A stretch of 64,000 nt of DNA from Thalassotalea sp. PS06. GTDB lineage: Bacteria; Pseudomonadota; Gammaproteobacteria; Enterobacterales; Alteromonadaceae. Where the stretch lies: positions 2,666,001-2,730,000 of the forward strand of contig NZ_CP041638.1 of NCBI RefSeq assembly GCF_007197775.1, given 5' to 3'. Numbering within the stretch: the first letter of the stretch is position 1; each line of letters begins with the position of its first letter. A program made the translations under genes and the position numbers. This document shows, one piece after another, positions 8,314 through 18,409 of the stretch. The notes below the pieces were generated by a model. It saw only the letters and a program-made list of their open reading frames with translations. It made no database searches and was not told where the DNA came from.

Positions 8314-8855
8314 CAAACAGTTTACAGTGAGCGAAACGAGCTGAAGCCTAGGTGCAAAACAGACGCTACAAATGAACTAATAAAAATTACCCAGTGAAAA
8401 TGAAAAAGCCCACCCATAAAGTTGAGCTTCCTGCACGGTTCAAGACTTGACCCCGAGTTTTGTCTGGTCTCGTAATCAACTGAGAACTAAGGCTCTCCCA
8501 AAGCGACAATTCGAAATGGAATTTCGAACATCGAAAACGCATAGTTATGGCTTCCCATTGACACCTGTCAAAAATTTTAATTTTAGACAGACACCTAACG
8601 CGACTCTTGTGTCGCGTTTGACACCTGATTGGAATCACAGAATCCAATCTGACACCTCACTCTTTCATGCACGGTTCAAGACTTGACCCCGTATATCCAC
8701 CCCGTCATTTCCAGCCACGACTGGAAATCAAAGCCTTAACTCTCGTTAAACAATTTCCTCTTTGCTGCGCCCTATAATCGAAAAAAGCCCAACCCTAAAG
8801 TTGAGCTTATTGCACGGTTCAAGACTTGACCACGTAGTTTAATACTCGTGATTTT
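8314..8855. repeat. Intergenic repeat block with TGACACC-punctuated hairpins
   Basis: No gene supported. A 19-nt perfect palindrome (TTCGAAAT gga ATTTCGAA) lies near 8510-8530. Hairpins at about 8570-8655 are separated by GACACCT: AACGCGA/TCGCGTT and GATTGGA/TCCAATC recur from 1880-1930. The word TGCACGGTTCAAGACTTGAC occurs at 8432, 8668 and 8811. One TTTCCAG palindrome has its core at 8708-8727. Two copies of a ~50-bp unit (8404-8454 and 8782-8832) contain a terminator-like hairpin followed by the same word. Confidence 0.85.
8781..8808 (-). terminator. Probable rho-independent terminator of the acyltransferase gene
   Basis: Read on the minus strand, AGCTCAAC, a 6-nt loop and GTTGGGCT form an 8-bp stem with one G-U pair, followed by TTTTTT. 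It lies about 50 nt after the acyltransferase stop codon. A weaker second copy is at 8403-8427. Confidence 0.7.
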
Positions 8856-10847
8856 TTAATTGCCTTGAGAAATGCCTTTTGTATCTTGATTGATATCTAC
8901 CCAAATTTTTTCGAACATGGGGATTAATACTTTATTACCGGTTTCATTTAAGTGGTTATCATCATAATACAGTGGAACACCTTGTTTCACTGCGAAACAG
9001 CTGGTGTCATCACACAAATATTCGGACGGATCTAACAAGTTAACATTAAATGTTTCCGCTGCGTTTTCATATAAACCATGCATAAATGCGTTACGCTGGC
9101 CGTATTCATGCTTCGTAATAAACAGTGATGTTTCTTTGATACCTGATTTTAGTTCGCGAGCGTAACTCTGGGGGATATCTACCGAATATTCAGGAACCGC
9201 TTTGACGATGTAAAGCTCTCGATTTGTTGATAATCTCTTAATTGCCATATTAAAGTGCGCTTCAAATTCGTCATATAAAATTTGAATATGATCATTATAA
9301 GGCTCATTAAAGTATACCAAAGGACCATCTAGCCTAATTTTCATGGGGTTTGTTTGATTAAATAGTGCAACAGATGGTCTATTTACAATAACAATAGGAA
9401 CCTCAGGATATTCGCGGTTGAGCCTTTCAATTTGATTATCGACAAATTCCCCGCATTGTGAATCAGGAATATCTCTGCGTTTTATACCTGGGATTGTTGA
9501 GCAAGCAGAATAGCCAATGAAAAGAATTTGGCCACTCGTATATCTTAACATTGCTGACTCTATGGCTGTAACCATTGAATTTGCATGGGAATCACCCAAA
9601 ACAATTAATTTAATGTCTGTTCCGACGCCGTATAAACAATCAGAAGGAGTAACCCCCCTTAAAACAAGGCATTCACTGGTTCTTGGATTTCGGTCATTAG
9701 CCTGAGTTTCAGCCAGAAATACCGCTTCATCAAAACGGTTTGGCATTCCGTCATTATAATTTACGATTATGCTGACCAATAACACAGGGGAAACTAAGCC
9801 AAATAGGCGTCCCAATTGATGAAGCCCGGGAAAACTTTTATCTGATAAATTTCTTTTAATTAACTTCGAATTGCACTCAATATATTTCCACGAAAAATAT
9901 CCCAGTACAAATGACGCTACAATACCCATCATAATCCAGATAACTGAATCTAAATTCTGGTAAGTTAAAAATACAACGATTGGCCAGTGCCAAAGATATA
10001 CAGAATATGATATTTTACCCAACCAAGCAGAGCCAAAGTTATTGGTGAATACGCTATCTTGACGATTCGCCCAGATTATGAGCGCAGTAGATATTGTCGG
10101 TAACAAAGCCCCATACCCAGGCCAAGCATCATTTCCAGAGAATAAATAAATACTCAGCCCTAATCCCACTAACCCCAAGAAATTTAGGCTCTTACTCCAA
10201 ATAATTAGCTGTTTGAGAGGGTATAGAAATACTAACCCGCCGAGGAGCATTTGCCATGCCCTAGAGGGTAACAAATAAAACGCTGAATTGGCCGACTTAT
10301 TCGTCAACCAAAACGACAATCCGAGAGATATTAAAAAGCCAATGACTACTAGGATTTTAATATTATTTTTTGACAAGCACCTAAACGCGATAATCAATAC
10401 CACCGGGTAAAGGATATAAAACTGCCATTCCACAGACAACGACCAGGTGTGCAATAACCACTTAGAATGTGAAGCTAAGTCAAAATAACCACTTTCACGC
10501 CAGTATGTAATATTTGAAACAAACCCCAAGCTCGCTATGACATGCTCGCTTAACGTTTTATATTCACTCGGTAGCAGAAGAAAATAACACCCCACAACTA
10601 CAATCGCACACATCGCTGTCAAAGCCGGTATTATTCTAATCGCTCTGTCAGTATAGAAGTTCGTGAGTGATAACTCATTTCGAGTCTGCCGATGAAAAAT
10701 AATCCTTGTCATTAAATAGCCGCTAATAACAAAGAAAATATCTACACCGATAAAGCCTCCTTGGAACCCAAACACTCCAAAATGAAAAAGTAATACGGAT
10801 AAAACGGCTACTGCTCTAAGTCCGTTTATGTCGTTCCGAAATTCCAT
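8856..10847 (-). CDS. OafA/YrhL-like acyltransferase with SGNH domain
   Basis: 663 residues. Residues 1-~345 are an acyltransferase-3 membrane domain of about ten helices, starting with the family signature (INGLRAVAVLSVLLFHFG, catalytic His in the LLFHF block) and GVDIFFVISGYLM. Residues ~400-650 form a soluble SGNH-hydrolase-like domain: block I LIVLGDSHANSM and block V YYDDNHLNETG with the catalytic Asp/His. Proteins of this layout O-acetylate or otherwise acylate cell-surface polysaccharides. It is close to the exopolysaccharide cluster, but is separated from it by the plus-strand PEP-CTERM gene. The acceptor is not predictable. Confidence 0.92.
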   Translation of the reverse strand: MEFRNDINGLRAVAVLSVLLFHFGVFGFQGGFIGVDIFFVISGYLMTRIIFHRQTRNELSLTNFYTDRAIRIIPALTAMCAIVVVGCYFLLLPSEYKTLSEHVIASLGFVSNITYWRESGYFDLASHSKWLLHTWSLSVEWQFYILYPVVLIIAFRCLSKNNIKILVVIGFLISLGLSFWLTNKSANSAFYLLPSRAWQMLLGGLVFLYPLKQLIIWSKSLNFLGLVGLGLSIYLFSGNDAWPGYGALLPTISTALIIWANRQDSVFTNNFGSAWLGKISYSVYLWHWPIVVFLTYQNLDSVIWIMMGIVASFVLGYFSWKYIECNSKLIKRNLSDKSFPGLHQLGRLFGLVSPVLLVSIIVNYNDGMPNRFDEAVFLAETQANDRNPRTSECLVLRGVTPSDCLYGVGTDIKLIVLGDSHANSMVTAIESAMLRYTSGQILFIGYSACSTIPGIKRRDIPDSQCGEFVDNQIERLNREYPEVPIVIVNRPSVALFNQTNPMKIRLDGPLVYFNEPYNDHIQILYDEFEAHFNMAIKRLSTNRELYIVKAVPEYSVDIPQSYARELKSGIKETSLFITKHEYGQRNAFMHGLYENAAETFNVNLLDPSEYLCDDTSCFAVKQGVPLYYDDNHLNETGNKVLIPMFEKIWVDINQDTKGISQGN

Positions 10848-11183
10848 TTATAACTGCCTTAAAGTAATTGTAATGAGTAATTTACGCTAGACATTAGCGA
10901 TTGGGTCTAAATATTACAATGACTGCTCTCTAATAAAAACCCTAGAAGCATAGTATTCACAACTTTTTTTCGCTGTCAGTTTTTTTTACAAATCTACGAA
11001 ATTGCAAAATTTACAAGAAATCAAGGCTGTTCCTAATCCCCTGAATTAGAGTACTTTTTTAAATGAGGTAATGTCGTTGGCGTGATTTATGCATTGATAC
11101 GCATAGTTTCGTAGTAAGAGTATTCGTTTCTGCTCTAGTAAGAATAACTTGTAGTAAATGCACACTCATTTTGGAGCCAACAC
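10848..11183. other. Divergent intergenic region
   Basis: 336 bp, AT-rich, between the acyltransferase (minus) and the PEP-CTERM gene (plus). It contains the sigma-54-like promoter described separately. No gene seen. Confidence 0.6.
11077..11093 (+). promoter_or_regulatory. Sigma-54 (-24/-12) type promoter candidate
   Basis: TTGGCGTG-ATTT-ATGC matches the sigma-54 consensus TGGCACG-N4-TTGC with the invariant GG and GC at the correct spacing. It is about 90 nt upstream of the PEP-CTERM gene start. PEP-CTERM genes are often controlled by a sigma-54 / PrsK-PrsR system; neither regulator is in this window. Confidence 0.6.
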
Positions 11184-11831
11184 ATGAAGAAATTTACCGA
11201 CCTTTTAAAAGTTGGGTTACTCTCAACTTTACTTGCTTTACCGACCTTTGCTAACGCAGAATTGATTAAACTTTTGGATTTTACGGAAACCGCTGAAGAG
11301 GATGAAGGGCCGGTTCCGGGTGTATTCACGTTCGAAGACTTACTAGGTATATCGGGTTTTGATGTTACGTTTACAACAATTGGAGGGGATTTTCATTGGT
11401 TAGATGCCGGTTCTGGTTTAGGGGTCTGTAAAACCGATGATTGTAACAACAACTCAGATGACAACATAAATGTCGGTGAAGGGATTACTTTTACTTTTAC
11501 ATTAGATGGCTCACCATTCAATGTTGATGACATGACCTTGTTGTTTGTAGGACACGAGAATGAAGGCGGAATTATGGAGTCCATCGTAGAAAAAGTTCCC
11601 GGACAATTCGTTACAATTGACAATAATAGCCCTATGTTCACATACTTGGGCACAACAGATACGTATCCCATGAGCGTAGTTTCTGGAGAACTTTATTTAG
11701 GTTCAGTGTGGATCAGCAATGAACTTCTTCCTCCTCAAAGTATTCCAGAGCCAGGTAACCTTCTTCTTTTCTTGAGCGGTTTAACTGGAATATTAATAGC
11801 TCGTAGAAAAAGTCAAACGGATATAAAGTAA
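11184..11831 (+). CDS. PEP-CTERM sorting-domain exported protein
   Basis: 215 residues. A Sec signal peptide (VGLLSTLLALPTFANA) is followed by a beta-rich acidic body. The C-terminus is a textbook PEP-CTERM signal: SIPEPGN, a hydrophobic helix (LLLFLSGLTGILIA) and a basic end (RRKSQ). Exosortase (XrtA/EpsH type) recognises the PEP motif and cuts such proteins near the membrane; these systems typically accompany exopolysaccharide loci, as here. The exosortase itself is not in this window. ATG is preceded by TTGGAGC. A terminator follows. The body does not match a PEP-CTERM subfamily I can name. Confidence 0.9.
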   Translation: MKKFTDLLKVGLLSTLLALPTFANAELIKLLDFTETAEEDEGPVPGVFTFEDLLGISGFDVTFTTIGGDFHWLDAGSGLGVCKTDDCNNNSDDNINVGEGITFTFTLDGSPFNVDDMTLLFVGHENEGGIMESIVEKVPGQFVTIDNNSPMFTYLGTTDTYPMSVVSGELYLGSVWISNELLPPQSIPEPGNLLLFLSGLTGILIARRKSQTDIK

Positions 11832-11895
11832 GTATAGTGTAGAGGGGTAAGATAAAAGGATTGCTTGCTTCCGCTTAGATGCACTACCGTAAAAG

Positions 11896-11926
11896 AAAAA
11901 CCAGCTCAATTGAGCTGGTTTTTTAT
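11896..11926 (+). terminator. Rho-independent terminator after the PEP-CTERM gene
   Basis: AAACCAGCTCAATTGAGCTGG is a nearly perfect palindromic stem followed by TTTTTTATT on the plus strand, about 65 nt after the stop codon. Confidence 0.9.
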
Positions 11927-12032
11927 TCAAAACAAGAAAGTAATTTAATACTTCACCACTTTCACCTTCTAGCTGACATTTCGTTGATGTGACCCTGAGT
12001 TTCTTTTATTCCTCACCCCTCGTCATCGCACG

Positions 12033-13454
12033 TCAGTACGCATTCTTATTCACAAATCCTTTAAAAATTGTCATTACGATAATTTTCAGGTCCCAGTAAA
12101 TTGACCAGTTATTGATATAATCAAGATCGAAATCTATTCGTTTTTGCATCTTATCTAGGGTGTCGGTTTCACCACGCCAACCATTAATTTGTGCCCAACC
12201 GGTAATACCGGGTTTCACTTTATGACGAAGCATGTATCCGTCAATTAGTTGTCGGTACTCTTCATTGTGCGCTACTGCATGGGGCCTGGGGCCTACAATT
12301 GACATACTTCCCTGCAGCACATTGATAAATTGTGGTAATTCATCCAACGAGGTGCGGCGTAAAAACGCTCCCAGCGGGGTTATTCTCGAATCGCCCTTTG
12401 ATGCCTGCACGACTTTATTGCCATTATCTCCGATGGCACCGTTTTGATGGATTTTCATCGAACGAAACTTCCAAACCTGAATGGCTTTGCCATCCATTCC
12501 GTAACGGTTTTGTCTGAAAAATACTGGGCCAGGAGATGTCCATTTTATCGCAGCACTGATCAACAATAAAATTGGAGAAACCAGCATTAAGATAATTGCT
12601 GACAGGACAATATCGGAAATGCGTTTTACCACCCGATTGCCGCCTTCCATTGGCGTATCATAAATTGAGATAATGGGCATTCCGTTTAAATGCCCCATAC
12701 GAGAATTTAACAATTCAAACGAAAACATATCAGGTACAAAAAGTACTGAGCAGGTTGTATCGGCAAGTTCGGCAACAATTTTTTTGATAAATGCGTCATG
12801 ACGCATTGATAAAGCGATATACACTCTGTCGATTTTAACGCGCTTAGCATCGTCGATAAGATCCTGTGAATTTCCTACAATCTCAAGGGTTTCCCCCGAA
12901 ATCTGCATAGCTCCTGTTCGCACATCATCATAAAAAGCCGCTACTTTTAAGCCCAAACTTGGCGAGGTAATAATGTTATCTGCCAGCTTCCTACCGGTTT
13001 CCCCTGCGCCAACAATAACCACATTACGCTGGTTATAGCCTTTACGGCGCATAAATCGAAGAAATTCTCGTAAACTAAATCGAGACAACGCAAAGTAACC
13101 TAATTGCAGAAAGAACCAGAACAACATGGCTTTATCATACATGACCGAAGATTCGACCAATGCATAAAAACAGCTGAACCCTATTGCGAAACTGACTAAC
13201 CAATATTTACCACACTTGAATATTTCTGTGGCAATGCTCTCACCTCGCATCGATAAGTATAGGCCTCTAAAACTGGCTATAAACTGAAATACGATTGCCG
13301 CAACTGCCGCGCTTAACATAAAGCGCAAATCGAAACTTAATTGATTGGTTAGGTATGTCGCCAATACAAAGCTAAGTGGGATCGATAAGATATCTAACAG
13401 GTGATTACAGAAGGTTACGAGTGTCGAGTGACTTTGAAGAATACCATGCTTCAT
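12033..13454 (-). CDS. Undecaprenyl-phosphate glycosyl-1-phosphate transferase (WcaJ/PssY type)
   Basis: 473 residues, the usual length of the polyprenyl-phosphate hexose-1-phosphate transferases that start exopolysaccharide repeat units. There are four or five N-terminal membrane helices, then a Rossmann-like CoA-binding-type domain (VVIVGAGETGRKLADNI). The C-terminal bacterial sugar-transferase domain has a re-entrant helix (KRISDIVLSAIILMLVSP), then SPGPVFFRQNRYG, VWKFRSM, TSLDELPQFINVLQG and the SIVGPRP motif. It would attach the first sugar phosphate to undecaprenyl phosphate at the inner membrane. It is the last gene of the exopolysaccharide cluster and is downstream of ugd. Confidence 0.93.
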   Translation of the reverse strand: MKHGILQSHSTLVTFCNHLLDILSIPLSFVLATYLTNQLSFDLRFMLSAAVAAIVFQFIASFRGLYLSMRGESIATEIFKCGKYWLVSFAIGFSCFYALVESSVMYDKAMLFWFFLQLGYFALSRFSLREFLRFMRRKGYNQRNVVIVGAGETGRKLADNIITSPSLGLKVAAFYDDVRTGAMQISGETLEIVGNSQDLIDDAKRVKIDRVYIALSMRHDAFIKKIVAELADTTCSVLFVPDMFSFELLNSRMGHLNGMPIISIYDTPMEGGNRVVKRISDIVLSAIILMLVSPILLLISAAIKWTSPGPVFFRQNRYGMDGKAIQVWKFRSMKIHQNGAIGDNGNKVVQASKGDSRITPLGAFLRRTSLDELPQFINVLQGSMSIVGPRPHAVAHNEEYRQLIDGYMLRHKVKPGITGWAQINGWRGETDTLDKMQKRIDFDLDYINNWSIYWDLKIIVMTIFKGFVNKNAY

Positions 13455-13618
13455 AAATACTACTTCTTTTTGCTATCTCACAACTACAATATAAAAAATA
13501 ACAGGCTAGAACAAGAGATGATCAGGAGTCAAACTGGTAAGGAATAAGATGGAACGATGCTGCCCCTTGATACGTAACTTGATTCCTTGAAGCCATAAGC
13601 CCCTCGCCCCCTATTTTC
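13455..13618. other. Intergenic with CCTTGA-type repeat remnant
   Basis: 164 bp between ugd and the initiating transferase. It contains CTTGATTCCTTGAAGCC at about 13577-13595, the same word that is tandemly repeated at 16770-16880. Confidence 0.6.
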
Positions 13619-14788
13619 CTAATCCGATCCAAACAAATCGCGAGTGTAAACCTTGTCTGCAACATCGAACAGCTCATCGGCCATTCGGTTTGAAACAATA
13701 ACGTCGGCTTGCTGCTTAAAAGAATCAATATTCGTAATCACAGGGGAATTGAAAAATTCGGTTTGCTTTAATACTGGCTCATATACAATTACATCAATAC
13801 CCCTCGCCTTAATACGTTTCATGATGCCCTGTATTGACGATGCACGAAAGTTATCAGAATGAGCTTTCATGATTAAGCGATAGATACCCACAACTTTGGG
13901 ACTTCTTGCAATGATAGAATCAGCAATAAAATCCTTACGTGTTCTATTGGCATCGACAATGGCTTGGATCATATTATTAGGCACATTCTGATAATTTGCT
14001 AACAATTGCTTGGTATCTTTTGGCAAGCAATAACCGCCATAACCAAAGGACGGATTGTTGTAGTGACTACCTATTCTTGGATCTAAACTCACCCCTTCAA
14101 TGATCGAACGAGTATCCAAACAATGCGCTTCTGCGTAAGAGTCTAATTCATTAAAATAGGCTACGCGCATCGCCAAATAAGTATTTGAAAAAAGCTTGAC
14201 GGCTTCTGCTTCCGTGGAATCGACAAACAACGTATCAACGTCTTTTTTTGTTGCTCCCTGAATTAACAACCTAGCAAACTGTTTAGCGCGTTCCGTTTTT
14301 TCACCAACAATAATGCGGGACGGATGAAGGTTATCATAAAGAGCCTTACCCTCTCTCAAAAATTCAGGAGAAAACAATATATTTGAGGTATTCAACGCTT
14401 TACTAATACGCTGAGTATAACCAACAGGTACCGTAGACTTTATAATAATCACCGCATCTGGGTTAATATTGATCACATCTTTTATTACGGCCTCAACGGA
14501 GTCTGTATTAAAGTAATTAGTTTCAGGATCATAATCCGTGGGTGTTGCGATAATAACAAAATCGGCACTTTCATAGGCCAATCGTTTATCTAACGTAGCT
14601 CTAAAATTTAAGTTTTCAGTTGCCAGAAACTGTTCTATTTCATCATCGACAATAGGCGACAGCCTATCATTTAACAGTTCCACCTTTCTGGGAACAATAT
14701 CAACCGCAACCACGTCATTATGTTGAGCGAGCAATAGTGCATTAGATAATCCAACATACCCGGTACCGGCTACTGCAATTTTCTTCAT
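13619..14788 (-). CDS. ugd: UDP-glucose 6-dehydrogenase
   Basis: 389 residues, the compact bacterial Ugd form. An N-terminal NAD-binding Rossmann fold ([19 protein letters not shown]) is followed by the central dimerisation helix and the catalytic cysteine in [13 protein letters not shown], with a UDP-binding C-terminal domain. It oxidises UDP-glucose twice to UDP-glucuronate, implying uronic acid in the exopolysaccharide. It lies 25 nt downstream of manB, so it is probably in the same transcript. Length and motifs are normal. Confidence 0.95.
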   Translation of the reverse strand: MKKIAVAGTGYVGLSNALLLAQHNDVVAVDIVPRKVELLNDRLSPIVDDEIEQFLATENLNFRATLDKRLAYESADFVIIATPTDYDPETNYFNTDSVEAVIKDVININPDAVIIIKSTVPVGYTQRISKALNTSNILFSPEFLREGKALYDNLHPSRIIVGEKTERAKQFARLLIQGATKKDVDTLFVDSTEAEAVKLFSNTYLAMRVAYFNELDSYAEAHCLDTRSIIEGVSLDPRIGSHYNNPSFGYGGYCLPKDTKQLLANYQNVPNNMIQAIVDANRTRKDFIADSIIARSPKVVGIYRLIMKAHSDNFRASSIQGIMKRIKARGIDVIVYEPVLKQTEFFNSPVITNIDSFKQQADVIVSNRMADELFDVADKVYTRDLFGSD

Positions 14789-14813
14789 TCAAATGATCCT
14801 TTTCTATTTGAGA

Positions 14814-16277
14814 CTATGCTCTTAAAAGCTCAAGAATTTGCTGCTTTTTGTTCTGCATTAAGGTTACATCACCCTTTGATTCAACGTTTAAACGCACCAC
14901 TGGCTCTGTATTTGATGATCGTAGGTTAAACCGCCATTCAGTTTCACCTACTTTAAAAGCCATTGAGATCCCGTCAGTTTCGTCCACCAAGACTGCGTCC
15001 GGTTCATACTCAGCTCGCACTCGTTGAATCGCTTGCTTAGGACTTTCCAGTTTAGAGTTAATCTCACCCGAAGATGGATAGGCAGCAATACGCTCAGAAA
15101 TTAGCGATGACAGAGCAACGCCTTTTACCGACAATAGCTCTGCAACCAACAGCCAGGGGATCATCCCCGAATCGCAATAGCCAAAATCTCTAAAATAATG
15201 ATGAGCGCTCATTTCACCACCATATATTGCATTTTCCGAGCGCATGCGTTCCTTGATAAAGGCGTGTCCAGTTTTACTCTGAATCGCTTCTCCACCTGCA
15301 GTTTCCACCAAATCAATGGTATTCCAGGTTAACCTTGGGTCGTGAATGATTTTCTCTTTGACGCCTTGATTCCTTGATTCCTGTTGGAGGAATGCTTCGG
15401 CAAGGAGGCCAACAATATAGTAGCCTTCAATGAACTCTCCCTCCTCATCGAAAAGAAAACAGCGATCAAAGTCTCCATCCCATGCAATGCCCATATCCGC
15501 ACCATGTTCGATAACAGCTTTAGCGGTATCTTCACGACATTCCGGTAGCAATGGATTAGGAATACCATTCGGAAATTTCCCATCCGGCTTGTGGTGGACC
15601 TTGATAAATTCGATGCTTGCTCCAGCGCTATTTAGCGCATTTTCTATAGCATCCAGTGCAGGCCCGGCAGCACCATTTCCCGAATTTACAACCAGCTTTA
15701 ACGGCTTAAGCTTTTTCGGATCGATGAACTCCAGCATATGCTGCGCATATTCCGCTTTTAAGTTACGAGTGATATATTTACCACGAATGTCAGCAGAAGG
15801 ACCTTTCATCTCACCACTCACCACTTTTTCTGCGGTTTGTTGGATCGCGCGCAAACCGCTATCCCCTGATATCGGCTTAGAGTCTTCCCTTACGAATTTC
15901 ATCCCATTGTAATCTAAAGGATTATGGGATGCGGTAACTTCAATTCCACCATCAACCCCTAGATGCCTGGTAGCAAAATAGATTTCTTCCGTACCTGTCA
16001 TTCCGAGATCGATGACATCGACCCCCTGGTCTTGCAGCCCTTTTGCCAATGCCAGTTTAAGTATCTCTGAAGTCAGTCGAATATCACCACCAACCACCAC
16101 AGTTTTTGGTTTAATTTCAAGAGCAAAGGCACGACCGATCGCGTAAGCGATGTCTTCATTTAATTCTTCGCCCAACTTTCCGCGTATGTCGTATGCTTTG
16201 AAACAAGTAAGGGAAGTAGGTGTCAAGGAGTCAAGAGGCTTATCTGCCTTCAAGGTGTCAAGTGTGTTGTCATTCAT
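14814..16277 (-). CDS. manB: Phosphomannomutase with repeat-derived insertions
   Basis: 487 residues of the CpsG/ManB alpha-phosphohexomutase family. It has the active-site serine loop [14 protein letters not shown], metal-binding DGDFDRCF, sugar-binding [13 protein letters not shown], and phosphate-binding [14 protein letters not shown]. It converts mannose-6-P to mannose-1-P for GDP-mannose, the substrate of the adjacent ManC. About 20 extra N-terminal residues (before [11 protein letters not shown]) and a ~5-residue insertion ([11 protein letters not shown] region, DNA about 15360-15392) coincide with CTTGACACC / CCTTGATTCC repeat words seen in nearby non-coding DNA. If the repeat-derived start is not used, no internal Met offers a good alternative. 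It overlaps the four-helix-bundle gene by 8 nt. Confidence 0.93.
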   Translation of the reverse strand: MNDNTLDTLKADKPLDSLTPTSLTCFKAYDIRGKLGEELNEDIAYAIGRAFALEIKPKTVVVGGDIRLTSEILKLALAKGLQDQGVDVIDLGMTGTEEIYFATRHLGVDGGIEVTASHNPLDYNGMKFVREDSKPISGDSGLRAIQQTAEKVVSGEMKGPSADIRGKYITRNLKAEYAQHMLEFIDPKKLKPLKLVVNSGNGAAGPALDAIENALNSAGASIEFIKVHHKPDGKFPNGIPNPLLPECREDTAKAVIEHGADMGIAWDGDFDRCFLFDEEGEFIEGYYIVGLLAEAFLQQESRNQGVKEKIIHDPRLTWNTIDLVETAGGEAIQSKTGHAFIKERMRSENAIYGGEMSAHHYFRDFGYCDSGMIPWLLVAELLSVKGVALSSLISERIAAYPSSGEINSKLESPKQAIQRVRAEYEPDAVLVDETDGISMAFKVGETEWRFNLRSSNTEPVVRLNVESKGDVTLMQNKKQQILELLRA

Positions 16278-16623
16278 TGAAATTTTCTTTTCTATATTTA
16301 ATCAGGCCAGTTATCATTTTTGAAATTTCGATACTCTCATCAATCCAACGCTGGCCAACACTTGAATCGATATAATCTATTTCAATACCTAAATAAATTT
16401 GGGTTCGCAGTTCGCCGCATGAACCTCGGGAATACATCAAAAAACGAATCAATTCTTTCGTTGATTGTCTTTCATGACCTTCGGCAATATTCGAAGGTAT
16501 GGATAAACTAGAGCGTGTGATCTGATCTTTGAAACCATAATCAGGACATGATTTGAAATGCAGGTATACTTCTTTTGAAAGCGCTAAGGAGCGCTGCCAC
16601 ACGTTTAACTGTTCAAACTTCAT
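16270..16623 (-). CDS. Four-helix-bundle protein (S23 / bAvd-like)
   Basis: 117 residues with the S23-family pattern: [17 protein letters not shown] at the N-terminus, [25 protein letters not shown] in the middle, [17 protein letters not shown], and a C-terminal [13 protein letters not shown] helix. The family includes proteins encoded in 23S rRNA intervening sequences and the Avd accessory proteins of diversity-generating retroelements; most members have no known role. The start at 16623 has a perfect GGAGG site; an upstream in-frame start at 16653 lacks one. It is inserted between manC and manB and overlaps manB by 8 nt. No reverse transcriptase is present in the window. A second paralogue is at 47864. 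Confidence 0.9.
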   Translation of the reverse strand: MKFEQLNVWQRSLALSKEVYLHFKSCPDYGFKDQITRSSLSIPSNIAEGHERQSTKELIRFLMYSRGSCGELRTQIYLGIEIDYIDSSVGQRWIDESIEISKMITGLIKYRKENFNE

Positions 16624-16653
16624 GGTTCCTCCATGAACCAAGCCAAGTAACAA

Positions 16654-16900
16654 TAGACTAAAAGTTTAGCTTTCTTAGTCTGATAAAGTAACAGTATTCG
16701 TGTTGCCGGGCTCTAAACCGCAGCCTTTGAGTAAATAACAGTTAAAATTACAAAGTCTCCGGACCTTATGCCTTGACACCTTGATTCCTTGAACCTCAGC
16801 CCTTGATTCCTTGAACCTCAGTCCTTGATTCCTTGAACCACAGTCCTTAATCCTTGATTCCTTGAACCAAAGGTCCTCGCTCCTTTAACGTTCCTCGCGC
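16654..16900. repeat. Tandem CCTTGATTCCTTGAACC repeat
   Basis: 247 bp between manC and the four-helix-bundle gene. From about 16770 to 16880 a ~22-bp unit (CCTTGATTCCTTGAACCTCA plus 2 nt) occurs about four times with small changes, preceded by CCTTGACACCTTGATTCC. The same words occur inside the manB and manC coding sequences and at 13577. Confidence 0.88.
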
Positions 16901-18376
16901 CTATACGCGCCCGTAACGATCCTCAAACCTTACAATATCATCTTCGCCGAGATAGCTTCCGCTTTGAACTTCAATTAATTCTAAAGGTAAAACTCCAGGG
17001 TTTTCCAATGCGTGAACGACGCCGGCAGGAATATAAGTCGACTGATTTTCAGTTAGCAGGAATACTTCATCACCATTAGTAACTTTTGCGGTACCAGATA
17101 CAACTATCCAATGTTCGGCACGATGATGATGCATTTGTATCGATAATTTTTCACCAGGCTTTACCGTGATGCGTTTTACCTGATCGCGAGAACCAAAATC
17201 AATGGAATCATAATGTCCCCAAGGACGATAGACCTGACGGTGCAAATCCGCTTCGGTTCTGCCCTTTAGGTTAATCAGTTCAACGATTTTTTTAACATCC
17301 TGAACTTTACTTTTATCCGCAACTAAAACCGCATCTTTGGTTTGCACGACTACGGTATTCTCCAAACCTACCGTTGCAACCAATTTATTTTCAGCAATAA
17401 CAAGGTTGTTTTTAGACTCATGACCTAATACGTCACCTTGGTGAACATTGCCGTTCTCATCTTTATCAGACATATCCCAAATCGCAGAGAAACTACCAAT
17501 GTCATTCCAAGCTGCATCAAGTGGCACTAAAACCGCTGAATCGGAGCCCTCAGCCGCACAAAGAGGTTCCATAACGGCATAGTCTACGGATTCATCTGGA
17601 CATGATTCAAAAGCACTTTTATCGACACGGATAAAGTCCATATCACTAGACGTATCTTTCAGAGATTCTTCACAAGCTTCTAGAATATCTGGTCGAAACT
17701 TTCCTAACTCCTCAATATAACGACTTGCCTTAAACATGAACATACCGCTATTCCACAGATACTCGCCGGAAGCTAGATATGTCTCAGCAGTTGCCAAATC
17801 AGGTTTTTCAACAAAGCAATCGACAGAAAAGGCGTCAAGGGCATTAGCTTCAAGGCTATTGGTCAAGGTAGAGTCAGAGTCTTCCACCTCACCACTTACC
17901 ACTTCCCCCTTCCTTATGTATCCATACCCAGTTTCAGCATGAGTAGGTACGATACCAAAAGTAACAAGCTTCCCTGTTTCGGCCTGTTCCAAACCAATAT
18001 TTACGACAGTTTGAAACTTATTAATATCGCCGATTACATGATCTGCTGCCAGAACCAACAACACAGGATCGTTACCTTGCTTTATCTCCGACAATGCAGC
18101 CAAAGCGATGGCGGGAGCTGTGTTTCGGCCTACTGGTTCAAGAACGATTTGCCCTAACTGATCAATTTCACGTAACTGCTCCGCGACAATAAATCTATGT
18201 TCTTCATTACAAATGGTAATTGGTTCAAACGCAACTAAACCATCCAGACGCTTTACGGTCTCCTGAACCATAGTAAAGTCGGAAGCAATTTTTAAAAATT
18301 GCTTTGGAAAAAGTTTACGACTCATTGGCCACAAGCGGCTACCATTGCCACCTGCCATAATTACGGGTTTAATCAT
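16901..18376 (-). CDS. manC: Mannose-1-phosphate guanylyltransferase / mannose-6-phosphate isomerase
   Basis: 491 residues, type II bifunctional PMI-GMP. The N-terminal nucleotidyltransferase has the pyrophosphorylase signature [21 protein letters not shown] and the FVEKP motif. The C-terminal cupin isomerase has [19 protein letters not shown] and ends RFEDRYGRV. It produces GDP-mannose from mannose-1-P. Between GYGYIRKGE and FVEKP the protein is about 14 residues longer than the E. coli homologue as I recall it. The extra DNA (about 17820-17905) contains GTGGTAAGTGGTGAGG and several CCTTGA words, resembling the neighbouring repeats. The conserved motifs are intact, so the insert probably sits in a surface loop. 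Confidence 0.94.
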   Translation of the reverse strand: MIKPVIMAGGNGSRLWPMSRKLFPKQFLKIASDFTMVQETVKRLDGLVAFEPITICNEEHRFIVAEQLREIDQLGQIVLEPVGRNTAPAIALAALSEIKQGNDPVLLVLAADHVIGDINKFQTVVNIGLEQAETGKLVTFGIVPTHAETGYGYIRKGEVVSGEVEDSDSTLTNSLEANALDAFSVDCFVEKPDLATAETYLASGEYLWNSGMFMFKASRYIEELGKFRPDILEACEESLKDTSSDMDFIRVDKSAFESCPDESVDYAVMEPLCAAEGSDSAVLVPLDAAWNDIGSFSAIWDMSDKDENGNVHQGDVLGHESKNNLVIAENKLVATVGLENTVVVQTKDAVLVADKSKVQDVKKIVELINLKGRTEADLHRQVYRPWGHYDSIDFGSRDQVKRITVKPGEKLSIQMHHHRAEHWIVVSGTAKVTNGDEVFLLTENQSTYIPAGVVHALENPGVLPLELIEVQSGSYLGEDDIVRFEDRYGRV

Positions 18377-18409
18377 AATAACTCTTATTACTTTTTATTT
18401 TGGATAAGA

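Noticed and set aside
12232-12517. Plus-strand frames opposite the WcaJ-type gene
   Set aside because: Antisense shadows of a clearly conserved protein.
16270-16623. Diversity-generating retroelement accessory protein Avd
   Set aside because: The four-helix-bundle fold fits, but there is no reverse transcriptase, template repeat or variable repeat nearby; kept as S23/bAvd-like only.
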